From contig NZ_BSSQ01000030.1 of assembly GCF_030161375.1 (NCBI RefSeq), positions 1-60,616 on the forward strand: a DNA stretch of 60,616 nucleotides, given 5' to 3'. Below the pieces are notes generated by a model, which was given only the letters and a program-made list of their open reading frames with translations, ran no database searches and was not told the DNA's origin. The DNA is from Paenibacillus glycanilyticus. Lineage in GTDB: Bacteria; Bacillota; Bacilli; Paenibacillales; Paenibacillaceae. Every line of letters starts with the position of its first letter. The first letter of the stretch is position 1. This document shows positions 1-7,815 of this stretch, piece by piece. The translations under genes were made by a program, and so were the position numbers.

Positions 1-75
1 GTTTCGCTCGTTGTTCAGTTTTCAAAGAACAATTTTTTCTCGTTGTCTTCGCTGTGTTTCAGCGGCGACTTTTAT
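1..75 (-). other. Leader of an rRNA operon (16S gene beyond left edge)
   Basis: On the minus strand this reads into the typical Bacillota rRNA leader, with a boxA-like antitermination element of the form GTTCTTTGAAAACTGAAC close to the window edge. The same kind of element precedes 16S genes in Bacillus and Paenibacillus. The 16S gene itself would begin left of base 1, so only promoter and leader are present here. Confidence 0.75.
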
Positions 76-105
76 AATATATCACAGCTGCCTAGATGAT
101 TGCAA
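76..105 (-). promoter_or_regulatory. Probable rRNA operon promoter
   Basis: The minus strand shows a -35 TTGCAA (100-105) and a -10 TATATT (76-81) separated by 18 bases, with an A/T-rich run upstream that resembles an UP element. It points left into the rRNA leader. Other -10 registers (ATATAT, TATTAT) overlap, so the exact start site is uncertain. Confidence 0.6.
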
Positions 106-174
106 GTACTTTTTTTAAAAAGTTTTTTGAAGCTTTTATTTCCTTGCACTTGGCGCGAGAAGTAATATACCACG

Positions 175-210
175 AATAAAAGGACGAGGTCAACCCTTCG
201 TCCAAAAAAG
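175..210 (-). terminator. Intrinsic terminator downstream of bofA
   Basis: On the minus strand GGACGA and TCGTCC (182-187 and 198-203) form a short stem followed by TTTTATT. It lies just after the bofA stop codon and before the rRNA promoter, so it would end the dnaX-to-bofA transcription unit. Confidence 0.55.
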
Positions 211-220
211 TTTGTTTTCC

Positions 221-484
221 TCAAACGATAAAGTATTGAACCCCTGCGATTAAAGCGATACCCGGGACTCCAAGGACGACAACAGTACCTATTGTAACCG
301 GATTTAGCGGAATATATATATTCGGAATTAGGCCAGAGAAATTAAGTACATATAAGACGAAAGCCGCAAGCACAAAATGAATAGCGAAGTTACGGATCCA
401 GCTCCATGACAATTTGCTTCTAAGTACAACTGCCACTAAAGCAACCGAAGATAAAATGAGCATCGCAAGCCATATGGTTTTCAT
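221..484 (-). CDS. bofA: Pro-sigma-K processing inhibitor BofA
   Basis: This 87-residue membrane protein has three hydrophobic segments and the C-terminal glycine/valine-rich stretch typical of BofA. In sporulating Bacillus, BofA sits with SpoIVFA in the outer forespore membrane and holds the SpoIVFB protease inactive, delaying sigma-K activation until the forespore signals. The ATG at 484 is chosen because GGAGGGGGG lies upstream of it and because its ATGA overlaps the stop of the YaaL-like gene, suggesting translational coupling. Position next to recR and an rRNA operon matches B. subtilis. Confidence 0.9.
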   Translation of the reverse strand: MKTIWLAMLILSSVALVAVVLRSKLSWSWIRNFAIHFVLAAFVLYVLNFSGLIPNIYIPLNPVTIGTVVVLGVPGIALIAGVQYFIV

Positions 485-798
485 TGAAGCGCCCCCCTCC
501 AATGCGGCCAAGCGCTGCATGTGCGTTTGGCGATTCGAATAAGCATTTCATATCGCTTCTCCGCCGTAATAAGGGCAAAGATCGCATAATCTATTTGATC
601 TTCGCCTACAGCGACGTTAAAGAAGCGCGTAGCGTTAATCCACTCTTTATGGGCCTCGGCTATTTCTTCGCGCAAGTGCTCCCTCCACTCCGCCGTATCG
701 GCCTCAGGCACAGGTTCTACATAGGTTTTCTTTGCCCCTAATTGCAAAGTGTATGTTTCGTTCGATTGTTTTGTTGTTTTGCCTAGGTTACTCAACAC
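481..798 (-). CDS. YaaL-like protein, DUF2508 family
   Basis: The product is about 105 residues, with a charged helical C-terminal half (around WREHLREEIAEAHKEW, then FFNVAVGEDQIDYAIFAL) that matches the DUF2508/YaaL family found between recR and bofA in Bacillus. The function of the family is unknown. A strong AAGGAGG lies 6 bases before a GTG at 798, which I take as start; the TTG that follows directly is an alternative. It is longer than the 74-residue B. subtilis YaaL at the N-terminus. Its TGA stop overlaps the bofA ATG. Confidence 0.8.
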   Translation of the reverse strand: MLSNLGKTTKQSNETYTLQLGAKKTYVEPVPEADTAEWREHLREEIAEAHKEWINATRFFNVAVGEDQIDYAIFALITAEKRYEMLIRIAKRTCSAWPHWRGALQ

Positions 799-895
799 AC
801 ATCGCCTCCTTATAGCTCGTCCATTCGGACGAGACATTTCTATATATGTATAGAGGCTTGGACGAATTTAGAACGTACGCGTCACCGAAAACAAA

Positions 896-934
896 AGAAG
901 AGCCGCTTCCGATAACGGAAAGGGCTCCTCTTCA
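896..934 (-). terminator. Intrinsic terminator after recR
   Basis: A stem pairs AAGAGGAGCCCTTTCC with GGAAGCGGCTCTTCTT on the minus strand, with a small ATC-type loop, and is followed by TTGTTTTC. It separates recR from the YaaL-like gene, which may then have its own promoter or rely on read-through. Confidence 0.6.
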
Positions 935-945
935 TCTATTATGAA

Positions 946-1545
946 TCATCTTAATTCCCGGCGACCTTCCAACGCTTTGGATAAAGTAACCTCGTCGGCA
1001 TATTCGAGATCGCCTCCCACAGGTAAGCCATGGGCAATGCGCGTTACCCGAATGCCAAACGGTTTAACTAGCCTCGAGATATACATCGCCGTTGCTTCAC
1101 CTTCGATATTCGGATTCGTTGCCAAGATCAGTTCTTGCACTCGCTCATCGCTCAAACGACGAAGAAGTTCAGCAATCTTGATCTGGTCCGGACCGATTCC
1201 CTCAATAGGCGAAATCGCTCCCTGAAGGACATGGTAATAGCCTTGAAATTCTTTTGTCCGCTCCATCGCCACAAGGTCCTTGGATTCCTGTACAACGCAG
1301 ATAACCGAGTTGTCCCGCGATTTATCCTGACAGATCCGGCAAGGATCGGTATCGGTAATATTACAGCATACCGAGCAATACGTTAGGTTTCGCTTAACGC
1401 TTACCAGCGCCTTCGCGAAATCGATGACATCGTCTTCTTTCATACGGAGCACATGGAATGCCAATCTGGCAGCGGTCTTTGGTCCCACGCCGGGAAGCCG
1501 CGTAAAGGCATCGATCAATTTTGCAATCGGTTCGGGGTAAAACAA
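946..1545 (-). CDS. recR: Recombination protein RecR
   Basis: RecR (199 residues, full length) works with RecF and RecO to load RecA at single-stranded gaps. Seen in the sequence: the N-terminal helix-hairpin-helix region (LPGVGPKTAARLAFH, residues about 18-32), a four-cysteine zinc finger (CSVCCNITDTDPCRIC, about 57-72), and the Toprim domain with LILATNPNIEGEATA. The start is a TTG at 1545, nine bases after AAAGGAG; no ATG fits. It follows ebfC, as in B. subtilis, with a palindromic spacer between them. Confidence 0.97.
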   Translation of the reverse strand: MFYPEPIAKLIDAFTRLPGVGPKTAARLAFHVLRMKEDDVIDFAKALVSVKRNLTYCSVCCNITDTDPCRICQDKSRDNSVICVVQESKDLVAMERTKEFQGYYHVLQGAISPIEGIGPDQIKIAELLRRLSDERVQELILATNPNIEGEATAMYISRLVKPFGIRVTRIAHGLPVGGDLEYADEVTLSKALEGRRELR

Positions 1546-1572
1546 ACGCTTTAGCTCCTTTCAAGCCTAGCG

Positions 1573-1616
1573 TAAACGGCTGACGCCGCCCTGAAGGCGG
1601 CGTCAGCAAACGTTTA
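1573..1616. repeat. Long inverted repeat between ebfC and recR
   Basis: TAAACG plus GCTGACGCCGCC pairs with GGCGGCGTCAGC plus CGTTTA around a 5-base CTGAA loop. The inner 12 pairs are perfect and GC-rich. No T-run follows on the minus strand, so it is not a canonical terminator. It could stabilise the upstream mRNA, act as a pause site, or be a dispersed palindromic repeat. Confidence 0.8.
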
Positions 1617-1646
1617 AGCATGTATAGGATGGGACGTTACTCAGGC

Positions 1647-1958
1647 TTAGAACAAGCCCGGAATTTTCATGCCGCCAGTAAATTTGCCCATGTCTTGGTT
1701 TGCGATTTCGTCAACTTTGGCCAAGACGTCATTAACAGCCGTCAGAACAAGGTCTTGCAGCATTTCTACGTCGTCCGGATCTACCGCTTCCGGTTTGATC
1801 GTAATGCTCGTAATTTTCTTATGGCCGTTTGCTACGACAGTTACAACGCCGCCGCCCGCCGTACCTTCAACTGTTTTGTTTACGAGTTCTTCTTGCGCCT
1901 TCATCATTTGCTCTTGCATCTTCTTCACTTGCTTCATCATTTGATTCATGTTATTCAT
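1647..1958 (-). CDS. ebfC: Nucleoid-associated protein YbaB/EbfC family
   Basis: The 103-residue protein starts MNNMNQMMKQVKKMQEQMMK, an N-terminal amphipathic helix rich in Met, Gln and Lys typical of EbfC/YbaB. The family forms tweezers-like dimers that bind DNA. The gene lies between dnaX and recR in most bacteria, as here. The ATG at 1958 is preceded by GAGGTGATTAGT; an upstream in-frame ATG lacks a ribosome binding site. It begins 26 bases after dnaX ends, so dnaX-ebfC-recR probably form one operon. Confidence 0.93.
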   Translation of the reverse strand: MNNMNQMMKQVKKMQEQMMKAQEELVNKTVEGTAGGGVVTVVANGHKKITSITIKPEAVDPDDVEMLQDLVLTAVNDVLAKVDEIANQDMGKFTGGMKIPGLF

Positions 1959-1984
1959 ACTAATCACCTCATCATTATAGTTAA

Positions 1985-3757
1985 TCAATCTTCTTTAATG
2001 ACAACCAAATCCTCACCAAAAAGCTTAACCGCTTCCTCTACCCATTGTGGACGCTGTGCCTCTCCGGTGTCAATCGCGTCAGGCTGTAATTCCAGCGTTT
2101 CGCCTTGTTGATCGCCTGAACGACTGGCTGCATTCTGCCATTCCTTGATCATGCAAGTAGCAAGCCTCGTTGGGTTGCCGAATACGTCCTGCATCACCCG
2201 CTCGATAATCTCGCGGTGTGCCGGTCTTTCCGTAGTCTCCCGGTGCATGGTGTTCTTAAAGGCCACCAGAACCGTTCCATCGTTTGCCGATACCGGTTCG
2301 CCGTCAACCAGCCACGCATGGACCGTGATTCTAGCCTCCTTCACCCGATGAAGCACCTCGTTCCACTTCATCCGAACTTGCCCCGTACCCGGAGTTCCCG
2401 CCGCAGCGACAAAAGGATCCAGCTTCACAGTAGCTCTGCTGATCGCGGCGCTGCTTCCGCTAAAACCGCCTTTGCGGGATTGGCTGGAAGCCTGGCGAAC
2501 CGCTCCTCCATCGGAAGCACTCGCAGCGGCAGCACCGCCACTCTGGATCAACTGCTCAAGCTTACGTTCCAGGATCTCAACTTGCTGGCGAAGTCGCTGT
2601 ACCTCAGCAGAGGCGGCCGGCGCAGCGGCAGAAGCCCCTGATCCATCGCCTGCCCCGGAACCTGAAGCGCCTTCGTTGCCAATTGTACAAATTTTCATTA
2701 GAGCAACTTCAAACAACGTCTGCGGTTGTGAAGCATGCTTCATATCGGATTGATAGGTATTAAGCGTATCAATCATCTTAAATAACCGTTCGGAAGTAAA
2801 AGCATCCGCCATCTCCCGGAACCGATCGGCGTCAACAACCCGTTCCGTGACTGCCCCTTGCGGAGCTAGCTTTAACACAAGCAAATCGCGGAAATAAAAC
2901 ACTAAATTTTCCATGCATTTGTCCGCGCTTTTACCGGCTTGCGTCAAACCTTCCACGAGCGGCATAATGGCCGCAACGTTCCGGTCTCTAATTGCCTCCG
3001 CAAGCGCATAGAACTGATCCGCAGCCATGCCGCCCGTTACATCTACCGCTCCGTCCAGCGTAATTCTCGAACCGCCAAATGCGGCTACCTGCTCGAGCAG
3101 GCTGATCGCATCACGCATCCCGCCTTCGGACAATCTCGCGATGTAAGCAATCGCATCTTCTTCGGCCTCAATTCCTTCTTCCTGGCAAATCTCCCGAAGA
3201 CGTTCCGATTGCTCTTCAAGCGATACTTGACGGAAGTCAAATCGTTGACAACGCGATATAATCGTTGCCGGCAGTTTATGCGGCTCCGTTGTAGCCAGAA
3301 TAAAGATAACATGTCCGGGCGGCTCCTCCAACGTCTTCAGCAGCGCATTAAACGCCTCGGTGGTGAGCATGTGAACTTCGTCAATAATATATACTTTATA
3401 CCGGACTTCAGATGGCGCGTACCGTACTTTGTCGCGGATATCGCGAATCTCATCAATACCCCGGTTAGACGCCGCATCGATCTCCACAACATCCATTATA
3501 TGCCCCGCTGTTATGCCGCGGCAGGCATCACATTCATTACAAGGCTCCTCAGCAGGTCCGCGTTCACAGTTAACCGCTTTCGCCAACACCTTGGCAGCCG
3601 TTGTTTTCCCCGTTCCCCGGGGTCCGTTAAATAAATAAGCGTGCGAGACACGATTCTCCCGAATCGCATTTTGCAGCGTTTGTATGATATGCCGTTGTCC
3701 GACCATGTCCTGGAACGTCTGCGGACGCCAGGCACGATATAATGCAATATGACTCAC
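1985..3757 (-). CDS. dnaX: DNA polymerase III subunits gamma and tau
   Basis: DnaX is the ATPase of the clamp loader. This 590-residue product has the Walker A motif GPRGTGKTT near residue 45, a four-cysteine zinc module (CERGPAEEPCNECDAC), the Walker B and sensor region (IIDEVHMLTTEAFNALLKTLEEPP), and an alanine/serine-rich linker before the tau-like C-terminal domain. I see no convincing frameshift heptamer, so gamma may not be made. The start is GTG at 3757 after AAAGGA. It lies directly downstream of the SRP RNA gene, the B. subtilis arrangement. Confidence 0.97.
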   Translation of the reverse strand: MSHIALYRAWRPQTFQDMVGQRHIIQTLQNAIRENRVSHAYLFNGPRGTGKTTAAKVLAKAVNCERGPAEEPCNECDACRGITAGHIMDVVEIDAASNRGIDEIRDIRDKVRYAPSEVRYKVYIIDEVHMLTTEAFNALLKTLEEPPGHVIFILATTEPHKLPATIISRCQRFDFRQVSLEEQSERLREICQEEGIEAEEDAIAYIARLSEGGMRDAISLLEQVAAFGGSRITLDGAVDVTGGMAADQFYALAEAIRDRNVAAIMPLVEGLTQAGKSADKCMENLVFYFRDLLVLKLAPQGAVTERVVDADRFREMADAFTSERLFKMIDTLNTYQSDMKHASQPQTLFEVALMKICTIGNEGASGSGAGDGSGASAAAPAASAEVQRLRQQVEILERKLEQLIQSGGAAAASASDGGAVRQASSQSRKGGFSGSSAAISRATVKLDPFVAAAGTPGTGQVRMKWNEVLHRVKEARITVHAWLVDGEPVSANDGTVLVAFKNTMHRETTERPAHREIIERVMQDVFGNPTRLATCMIKEWQNAASRSGDQQGETLELQPDAIDTGEAQRPQWVEEAVKLFGEDLVVIKED

Positions 3758-3823
3758 GCGTTAACGTTCCTTTCGCAACTGCTTTTTATTCTTCTATTAT
3801 ACATCATGATGTCTATAAGCAAA

Positions 3824-3884
3824 ACAAAAACACCTGCATTCTAGGCATCTGACTTTGGCAGCAGATACGCTTAGCTGGTGTTCC
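3824..3884 (-). terminator. Terminator after SRP RNA
   Basis: On the minus strand AACACC pairs with GGTGTT, enclosing a second stem ATCTG/CAGAT, and the structure ends in TTTTTGTTTTG. It lies between the SRP RNA and dnaX and would end the short RNA transcript. Confidence 0.65.
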
Positions 3885-3910
3885 TCATTTGAAAACTATG
3901 AATAAATCTA

Positions 3911-4183
3911 GGTACCGTGCACCTGCCCTCGATAACATGCGATCCAGGCGGCACTCTTGCGTCTCAGCTCGGGTCAGGCACTCCCTCGGCACATGAACTA
4001 ACTTGCTTATGGCTGCTTCCTTCCGGACCTGACCAGGTTCACAAGCGTCCATTGCGAAGGACCCAACCGTCAACACTGATTGCAAACGCCAAACCCTGCA
4101 TCACATAACCTAAAGCAGGAATTCAACCTCGCTAAAGCGGATTGCGAGTTACAGGGCACCGCTAACTCCCCATCTAGCACGGC
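3911..4183 (-). ncRNA. ffs: Signal recognition particle RNA (large Bacillus-type scRNA)
   Basis: The minus strand contains the conserved domain IV hairpin, including AGGTCCGGAAGGAAGCAGCC, where Ffh binds, and the Alu-domain start GCTAGATGGGGAGTTAGCGG. The 5' CCGTGC pairs with the 3' GCACGG, giving a length near 270 nt, as for the 6S-like large scRNA of B. subtilis rather than the short 4.5S form of E. coli. It guides ribosomes that make membrane and secreted proteins. Ends are set by the closing helix and may be off by a few bases. Confidence 0.93.
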
Positions 4184-4190
4184 AAAACTA

Positions 4191-4219
4191 AGTATAGCCC
4201 ATCCAAACGCAAAGCGCAA
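4191..4219 (-). promoter_or_regulatory. Sigma-A-type promoter of SRP RNA
   Basis: On the minus strand there is a -35 TTGCGC (4214-4219), a 17-base spacer and a -10 TATACT (4191-4196). Transcription would begin about 7 bases downstream, at the mapped 5' end of the SRP RNA. Confidence 0.7.
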
Positions 4220-4243
4220 CCGTAGTATAATGGCTGCCGCCTA

Positions 4244-4678
4244 TTAACGGGATACTTTAACCTTGACATGGTAACGCGGCATATTAAATGCCACAACCTG
4301 CTGGACCTTGGCCTCAAGCGCCTCCATTTGGTCAGCCGTCAGTCCCGGAGTAGGATAAATGCGCACATTCAGATCTTCCCCGTTAAAAGAAACGCGGCTG
4401 CTCTTAACTCCGTCAATCGGTTGCAATACTTGATTAACCAGCTTCCTGTCCGATTCGTAGTTAAGGAAAGTCAGGTTATTGGGCAGGTTGGGATTACTGT
4501 TGGAATAACCCATGTACCCATCATGTCCATAGGTTTCCGACTTGCCGTCATTGGTCCGGTGGCCATTGTTGATGCCATCAGCCGCACAGCCGGCTAAGCT
4601 TCCAATCAGTAGAGCAGCAATAGCAAATCCCATAAATATTAAGCGCAGTTTGCGGCGCAGCATTTTTTTGGTAAGCAA
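4244..4678 (-). CDS. YhcN/YlaJ-family sporulation lipoprotein
   Basis: The 144-residue product has a basic N-terminus, a hydrophobic segment and the lipobox LAGC, so it should be a lipoprotein. The C-terminal half (KLVNQVLQPIDGVKSSRVSFNGEDLNVRI) fits the YhcN/YlaJ spore lipoprotein family, some members of which are made in the forespore and sit in the inner spore membrane. The best start is TTG at 4678, 8 bases after AAGGGAGG; an ATG five codons later is less well spaced. That ribosome binding site lies inside the terminator stem of rpmE, which is unusual. Confidence 0.75.
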   Translation of the reverse strand: MLTKKMLRRKLRLIFMGFAIAALLIGSLAGCAADGINNGHRTNDGKSETYGHDGYMGYSNSNPNLPNNLTFLNYESDRKLVNQVLQPIDGVKSSRVSFNGEDLNVRIYPTPGLTADQMEALEAKVQQVVAFNMPRYHVKVKVSR

Positions 4679-4680
4679 TC

Positions 4681-4724
4681 AAAAAACCTCCCTTTAACCA
4701 TAGGATGGCTAAGGGAGGTTTTCT
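4681..4724 (-). terminator. Terminator after rpmE, overlapping the next ribosome binding site
   Basis: AACCTCCCTT (4685-4694) and AAGGGAGGTT (4711-4720) form a perfect 10-pair stem, followed on the minus strand by a run of T. The 3' arm contains the AAGGGAGG that serves as ribosome binding site of the lipoprotein gene starting at 4678. Confidence 0.8.
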
Positions 4725-4756
4725 TATTCTGCCAATTTATGCGGCAGATGATGAGA

Positions 4757-4954
4757 TTAGATGCCGTATTTCTTTTTGAAACGATCGACGCGACCGCCTG
4801 CATCCAAGAACTTTTGCTTACCCGTGAAGAACGGGTGGCATACGGAACAAACCTCTACGCGAAGGTTCGCTTTGATCGAACCAGTCTCGAACGTGTTACC
4901 GCAAGCGCAAGTGATGTTGGATACGTGGTATGTCGGATGAATACCTTGTTTCAT
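4757..4954 (-). CDS. rpmE: 50S ribosomal protein L31 (zinc-binding type)
   Basis: This 65-residue L31 carries the metal-binding cysteines C16, C18, C36 and C39, so it is the zinc-containing form rather than the cysteine-free RpmE2/YtiA form that replaces it under zinc starvation. The ending GRVDRFKKKYGI is typical. The ATG at 4954 follows AGAGGTGAACGAG. A good promoter lies at 5018-5046. The order rho then rpmE is the same as in B. subtilis, with a radical SAM gene inserted between them here. Confidence 0.97.
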   Translation of the reverse strand: MKQGIHPTYHVSNITCACGNTFETGSIKANLRVEVCSVCHPFFTGKQKFLDAGGRVDRFKKKYGI

Positions 4955-5017
4955 CTCGTTCACCTCTTTCTGCCCTGAACCACATGCGGGTCCAGAGTTA
5001 TAAATCACACAACTCGG

Positions 5018-5046
5018 ATTATAGCACGACGATTACAAGCATGCAA
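5018..5046 (-). promoter_or_regulatory. Sigma-A-type promoter of rpmE
   Basis: On the minus strand a -35 TTGCAT (5041-5046) and a perfect -10 TATAAT (5018-5023) are 17 bases apart. It starts inside the gap after the radical SAM gene and points to rpmE. Confidence 0.7.
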
Positions 5047-5063
5047 TGCCGATGTTTTGCCAA

Positions 5064-6317
5064 CTACCTGCGTGCCGCAGCCGGCGGGAGATGCGTATAC
5101 GAACCGATCACGACATCCGGAAGTTCTTCTCGAAGGATTTCGAGCATCTGCTTCATGCCGTAAATCTCGCCTTGGGCAGGCGGGATAAGCTGCAGATAGC
5201 TCTCCGGGTCGATATTGAGGTTCCTCATCTGAATCAACTTCAGACCCGTACGCTTCGCGAATCCGATCATTGCTTCGATCTCTTCCTCGCGATCCGTAAC
5301 GCCAGGGAAAATGAGGTAGTTAATGGACGTATATACCCCTTTGTCCGTTGCGTACTTCAACGATTTCTCCACATTGGCCAGCGTATAAGCCCGCGGTTTG
5401 TAGTACGCATTATAATGATCGTCAAGCGCACTGATCGTGCTGACGCGCATAAGATCGAGACCCGCATCTACAATAGCCCGCATAAAATCGGTAAGTCCGG
5501 CGTTCGTATTGATATTAATATAGCCTTGCTTTGTCTGACTTCTGACAATCTTCATCGCTTCAACAATGATTTTGGCCTGCGTGGAAGGTTCGCCTTCGCA
5601 GCCTTGACCAAAGCTGATGATCGATTCCGGCGTCTTCAGATGCTCAAGCATAACTTCAACAATCTCATCGACCGTTGGTTTAAAGTTCATCCGTGTCTGA
5701 GGAGCGACAAAACCGCTGTCATCCGGCTGCTCCGAAATACATCCGAAACATCCCGCGTTACAGGAATAGGAGACAGGTACGCCGCCCTCCCAGCGCTGCA
5801 GAAACGTATTTGATGAAGTGAGGCATTCATAGCCGAGCGCGCAATGCGACAAATGCTTGTACAAACGGTTTTCCGGGTATTTCGCGGTCAGAAGTTCTAC
5901 CCCTTTGCGCACATCTCCCCGGTCGCAGTTCAGCGGATCCCATTTGTAAGGATCATCGCTTTGCTCGGCCGCAACGTAAAACTCGCCGTCTTTCCAAACG
6001 ACGGACGTGTATCCAAAGAGCGGAAACTTCTCATTCTTATCGGTCTTCACATAACTTGGCAGCGCCAACCGCGTAAAGCCTTGAGGAAGTAAAGCCCCTA
6101 CCGCTTGATAGTTGCCGGAGAGCATTTGCATCTCACCGGTGTCCGGATCCATAAAGACCGGCCGGGTATGCGGCAGTCCTACTAGCGTAGCCCCCCTTGG
6201 CAAAGGGATCAACTCTTCCTCCATCAGCTCGACGATCATGTCGCCGCTCCGTCCAAGCGCAATATAATCGGGATGATCAAACACATTGCCTTTCTCATCC
6301 GCGTATACGAGATTCAT
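5064..6317 (-). CDS. Radical SAM protein of unknown function
   Basis: The 417-residue protein has the radical SAM cluster motif CNAGCFGC (C186, C190, C193), which would hold a 4Fe-4S cluster and cleave S-adenosylmethionine, followed by a glycine/glutamate motif (SFGQGCEGEPS) that contacts SAM. A roughly 180-residue N-terminal extension with extra cysteines (C131, C159, C165) precedes the barrel; I do not recognise it. There is no typical C-terminal SPASM cysteine set. The ATG at 6317 follows GGAAGGAGGACATCAAG, 24 bases after rho ends, so it is probably cotranscribed with rho. Substrate unknown. Confidence 0.85.
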   Translation of the reverse strand: MNLVYADEKGNVFDHPDYIALGRSGDMIVELMEEELIPLPRGATLVGLPHTRPVFMDPDTGEMQMLSGNYQAVGALLPQGFTRLALPSYVKTDKNEKFPLFGYTSVVWKDGEFYVAAEQSDDPYKWDPLNCDRGDVRKGVELLTAKYPENRLYKHLSHCALGYECLTSSNTFLQRWEGGVPVSYSCNAGCFGCISEQPDDSGFVAPQTRMNFKPTVDEIVEVMLEHLKTPESIISFGQGCEGEPSTQAKIIVEAMKIVRSQTKQGYININTNAGLTDFMRAIVDAGLDLMRVSTISALDDHYNAYYKPRAYTLANVEKSLKYATDKGVYTSINYLIFPGVTDREEEIEAMIGFAKRTGLKLIQMRNLNIDPESYLQLIPPAQGEIYGMKQMLEILREELPDVVIGSYTHLPPAAARR

Positions 6318-6341
6318 CTTGATGTCCTCCTTCCAGCGGCA

Positions 6342-7706
6342 CTACGAGCCGTGCGTCGTGCGCGGCGCTGGTCGCCTTCCGGTTGCTGCGCTGCTTTTGA
6401 GCCCCGTACCTGTCGCGCTTGATCCCGAACTTGTCCGCTGCTGCGGCGTAGGTTTATCTTCCAATGTATCAAGCGACATAAGGAATTCCTCATTCGTCTT
6501 CGAATCGGCAAGCTTCTTAAGGAAGCCGTCCACGAAGTCAGGCGTATCGGTCATATTGCGGCGCACAACCCATAATTTATCCAGTTCTTCTTTTGATAAA
6601 AGCATTTCTTCGCGGCGCGTACCCGATCTGCGGATATCCAGCGCCGGGAAAATACGGCGTTCTGCAAGCTTGCGGTCAAGATGCAGCTCCATATTGCCCG
6701 TACCTTTAAATTCTTCATAAATGATATCATCCATACGCGACCCTGTCTCAATAAGCGCCGTAGCGAGGATCGTCAAGCTGCCGCCCTCTTCCACGTTCCG
6801 TGCAGCGCCGAAGAAACGTTTCGGACGATGGAATGCTGCCGGATCAATACCGCCGCTAAGCGTACGGCCGGATGGCGGAACGACCAAGTTGTAGGCGCGG
6901 GCAAGACGAGTGATGCTGTCGAGCAAGATAACAACGTCTTTCTTATGCTCCACTAGACGCAAAGCTCTCTCAAGCACAAGCTCGGCCACCTTGATATGGT
7001 TCTCCGGTACTTCATCAAACGTCGAAGCAATGACTTCGCCTTTCACAGAACGCTGCATGTCCGTAACTTCCTCCGGACGTTCATCAATTAGCAACACAAA
7101 CAATTCGATATCGGGATGATTTGTCGAAATACTGTTCGCTATTTCTTTGAGCAGCAAGGTTTTACCTGCTTTGGGCGGTGCTACAATCAATCCGCGTTGA
7201 CCTAAGCCAACAGGTGCAAGCAAATCCATAATTCGTGTAGAAAGTTTGGAAGATGCCGTCTCCAGCACGAGTTTTTTCTGTGGATAAAGAGGAGTTAGCG
7301 CGGGAAAATGAAGTCTTTCAGCCGCTTGTACAGGATCGGTGCCGTTCACGGCATTTACCTGGAGGAGGCCAAAATATTTCTCCGAGTCTTTCGGCAGGCG
7401 GCATTTGCCTGATACTAGGTCGCCGGTACGCAGGTCAAACTTTCGAATCTGTGAAGCGGAGATATAAATATCCTCTTTGCTAGGCAAATAGTTGATCGGC
7501 CGGAGGAAACCAAAGCCTTCCGGTAAGGTTTCAAGTACACCTTGCATAAACATAAGGCCGCTTTTTTCCGCTTGCGCGCGTAATATTGCAAAAATCAGTT
7601 CCTTCTTCTTCAGCTGACCGTAATACGGAATTTGATACTGCTTCGCCAATTTGTACAGTTCGGTCAGCTTCATTTCTTCGAGATCGGAGATCTGAAGATC
7701 TGTCAT
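6342..7706 (-). CDS. rho: Transcription termination factor Rho
   Basis: Rho is a hexameric RNA-dependent ATPase that ends untranslated transcripts. The 454-residue product shows the N-terminal Rho domain (ISDLEEMKLTELYKLAKQYQ), an RNA-binding cold-shock-like domain (EGFGFLRPINYLPSKEDIYIS), Walker A APPKAGKT, the LLIDERPEEVTDM segment and the Q/R-loop regions. About 35 residues at the C-terminus (Ser, Thr, Pro, Arg rich) extend beyond the usual end and look disordered. The ATG at 7706 follows GTGGTGAGAAT. It sits between murA and rpmE as in B. subtilis. Confidence 0.97.
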   Translation of the reverse strand: MTDLQISDLEEMKLTELYKLAKQYQIPYYGQLKKKELIFAILRAQAEKSGLMFMQGVLETLPEGFGFLRPINYLPSKEDIYISASQIRKFDLRTGDLVSGKCRLPKDSEKYFGLLQVNAVNGTDPVQAAERLHFPALTPLYPQKKLVLETASSKLSTRIMDLLAPVGLGQRGLIVAPPKAGKTLLLKEIANSISTNHPDIELFVLLIDERPEEVTDMQRSVKGEVIASTFDEVPENHIKVAELVLERALRLVEHKKDVVILLDSITRLARAYNLVVPPSGRTLSGGIDPAAFHRPKRFFGAARNVEEGGSLTILATALIETGSRMDDIIYEEFKGTGNMELHLDRKLAERRIFPALDIRRSGTRREEMLLSKEELDKLWVVRRNMTDTPDFVDGFLKKLADSKTNEEFLMSLDTLEDKPTPQQRTSSGSSATGTGLKSSAATGRRPAPRTTHGS

Positions 7707-7750
7707 ATTCTCACCACTTTGTATTCAGTTTTAGCTATCATTATATACCC

Positions 7751-7797
7751 GATTTGGCGTCTTCTATTCGTTCTAACCCGCAGAAAGACGCCAAATC
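7751..7797. repeat. Perfect 13-bp inverted repeat between murA and rho
   Basis: GATTTGGCGTCTT (7751-7763) and AAGACGCCAAATC (7785-7797) are exact complements around a 21-base loop. No T-run follows the stem on the minus strand, so it is a weak terminator at best. A TATAAT at 7740-7745 just downstream may be the -10 of a rho promoter, which would put the repeat over the -35 region. Confidence 0.75.
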
Positions 7798-7815
7798 AAG
7801 ATATTAAAATCCTAC

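Noticed and set aside
1985..3757. Programmed frameshift in dnaX producing a separate gamma subunit
   Set aside because: I saw no A-rich slippery heptamer with a following stem in the expected region.
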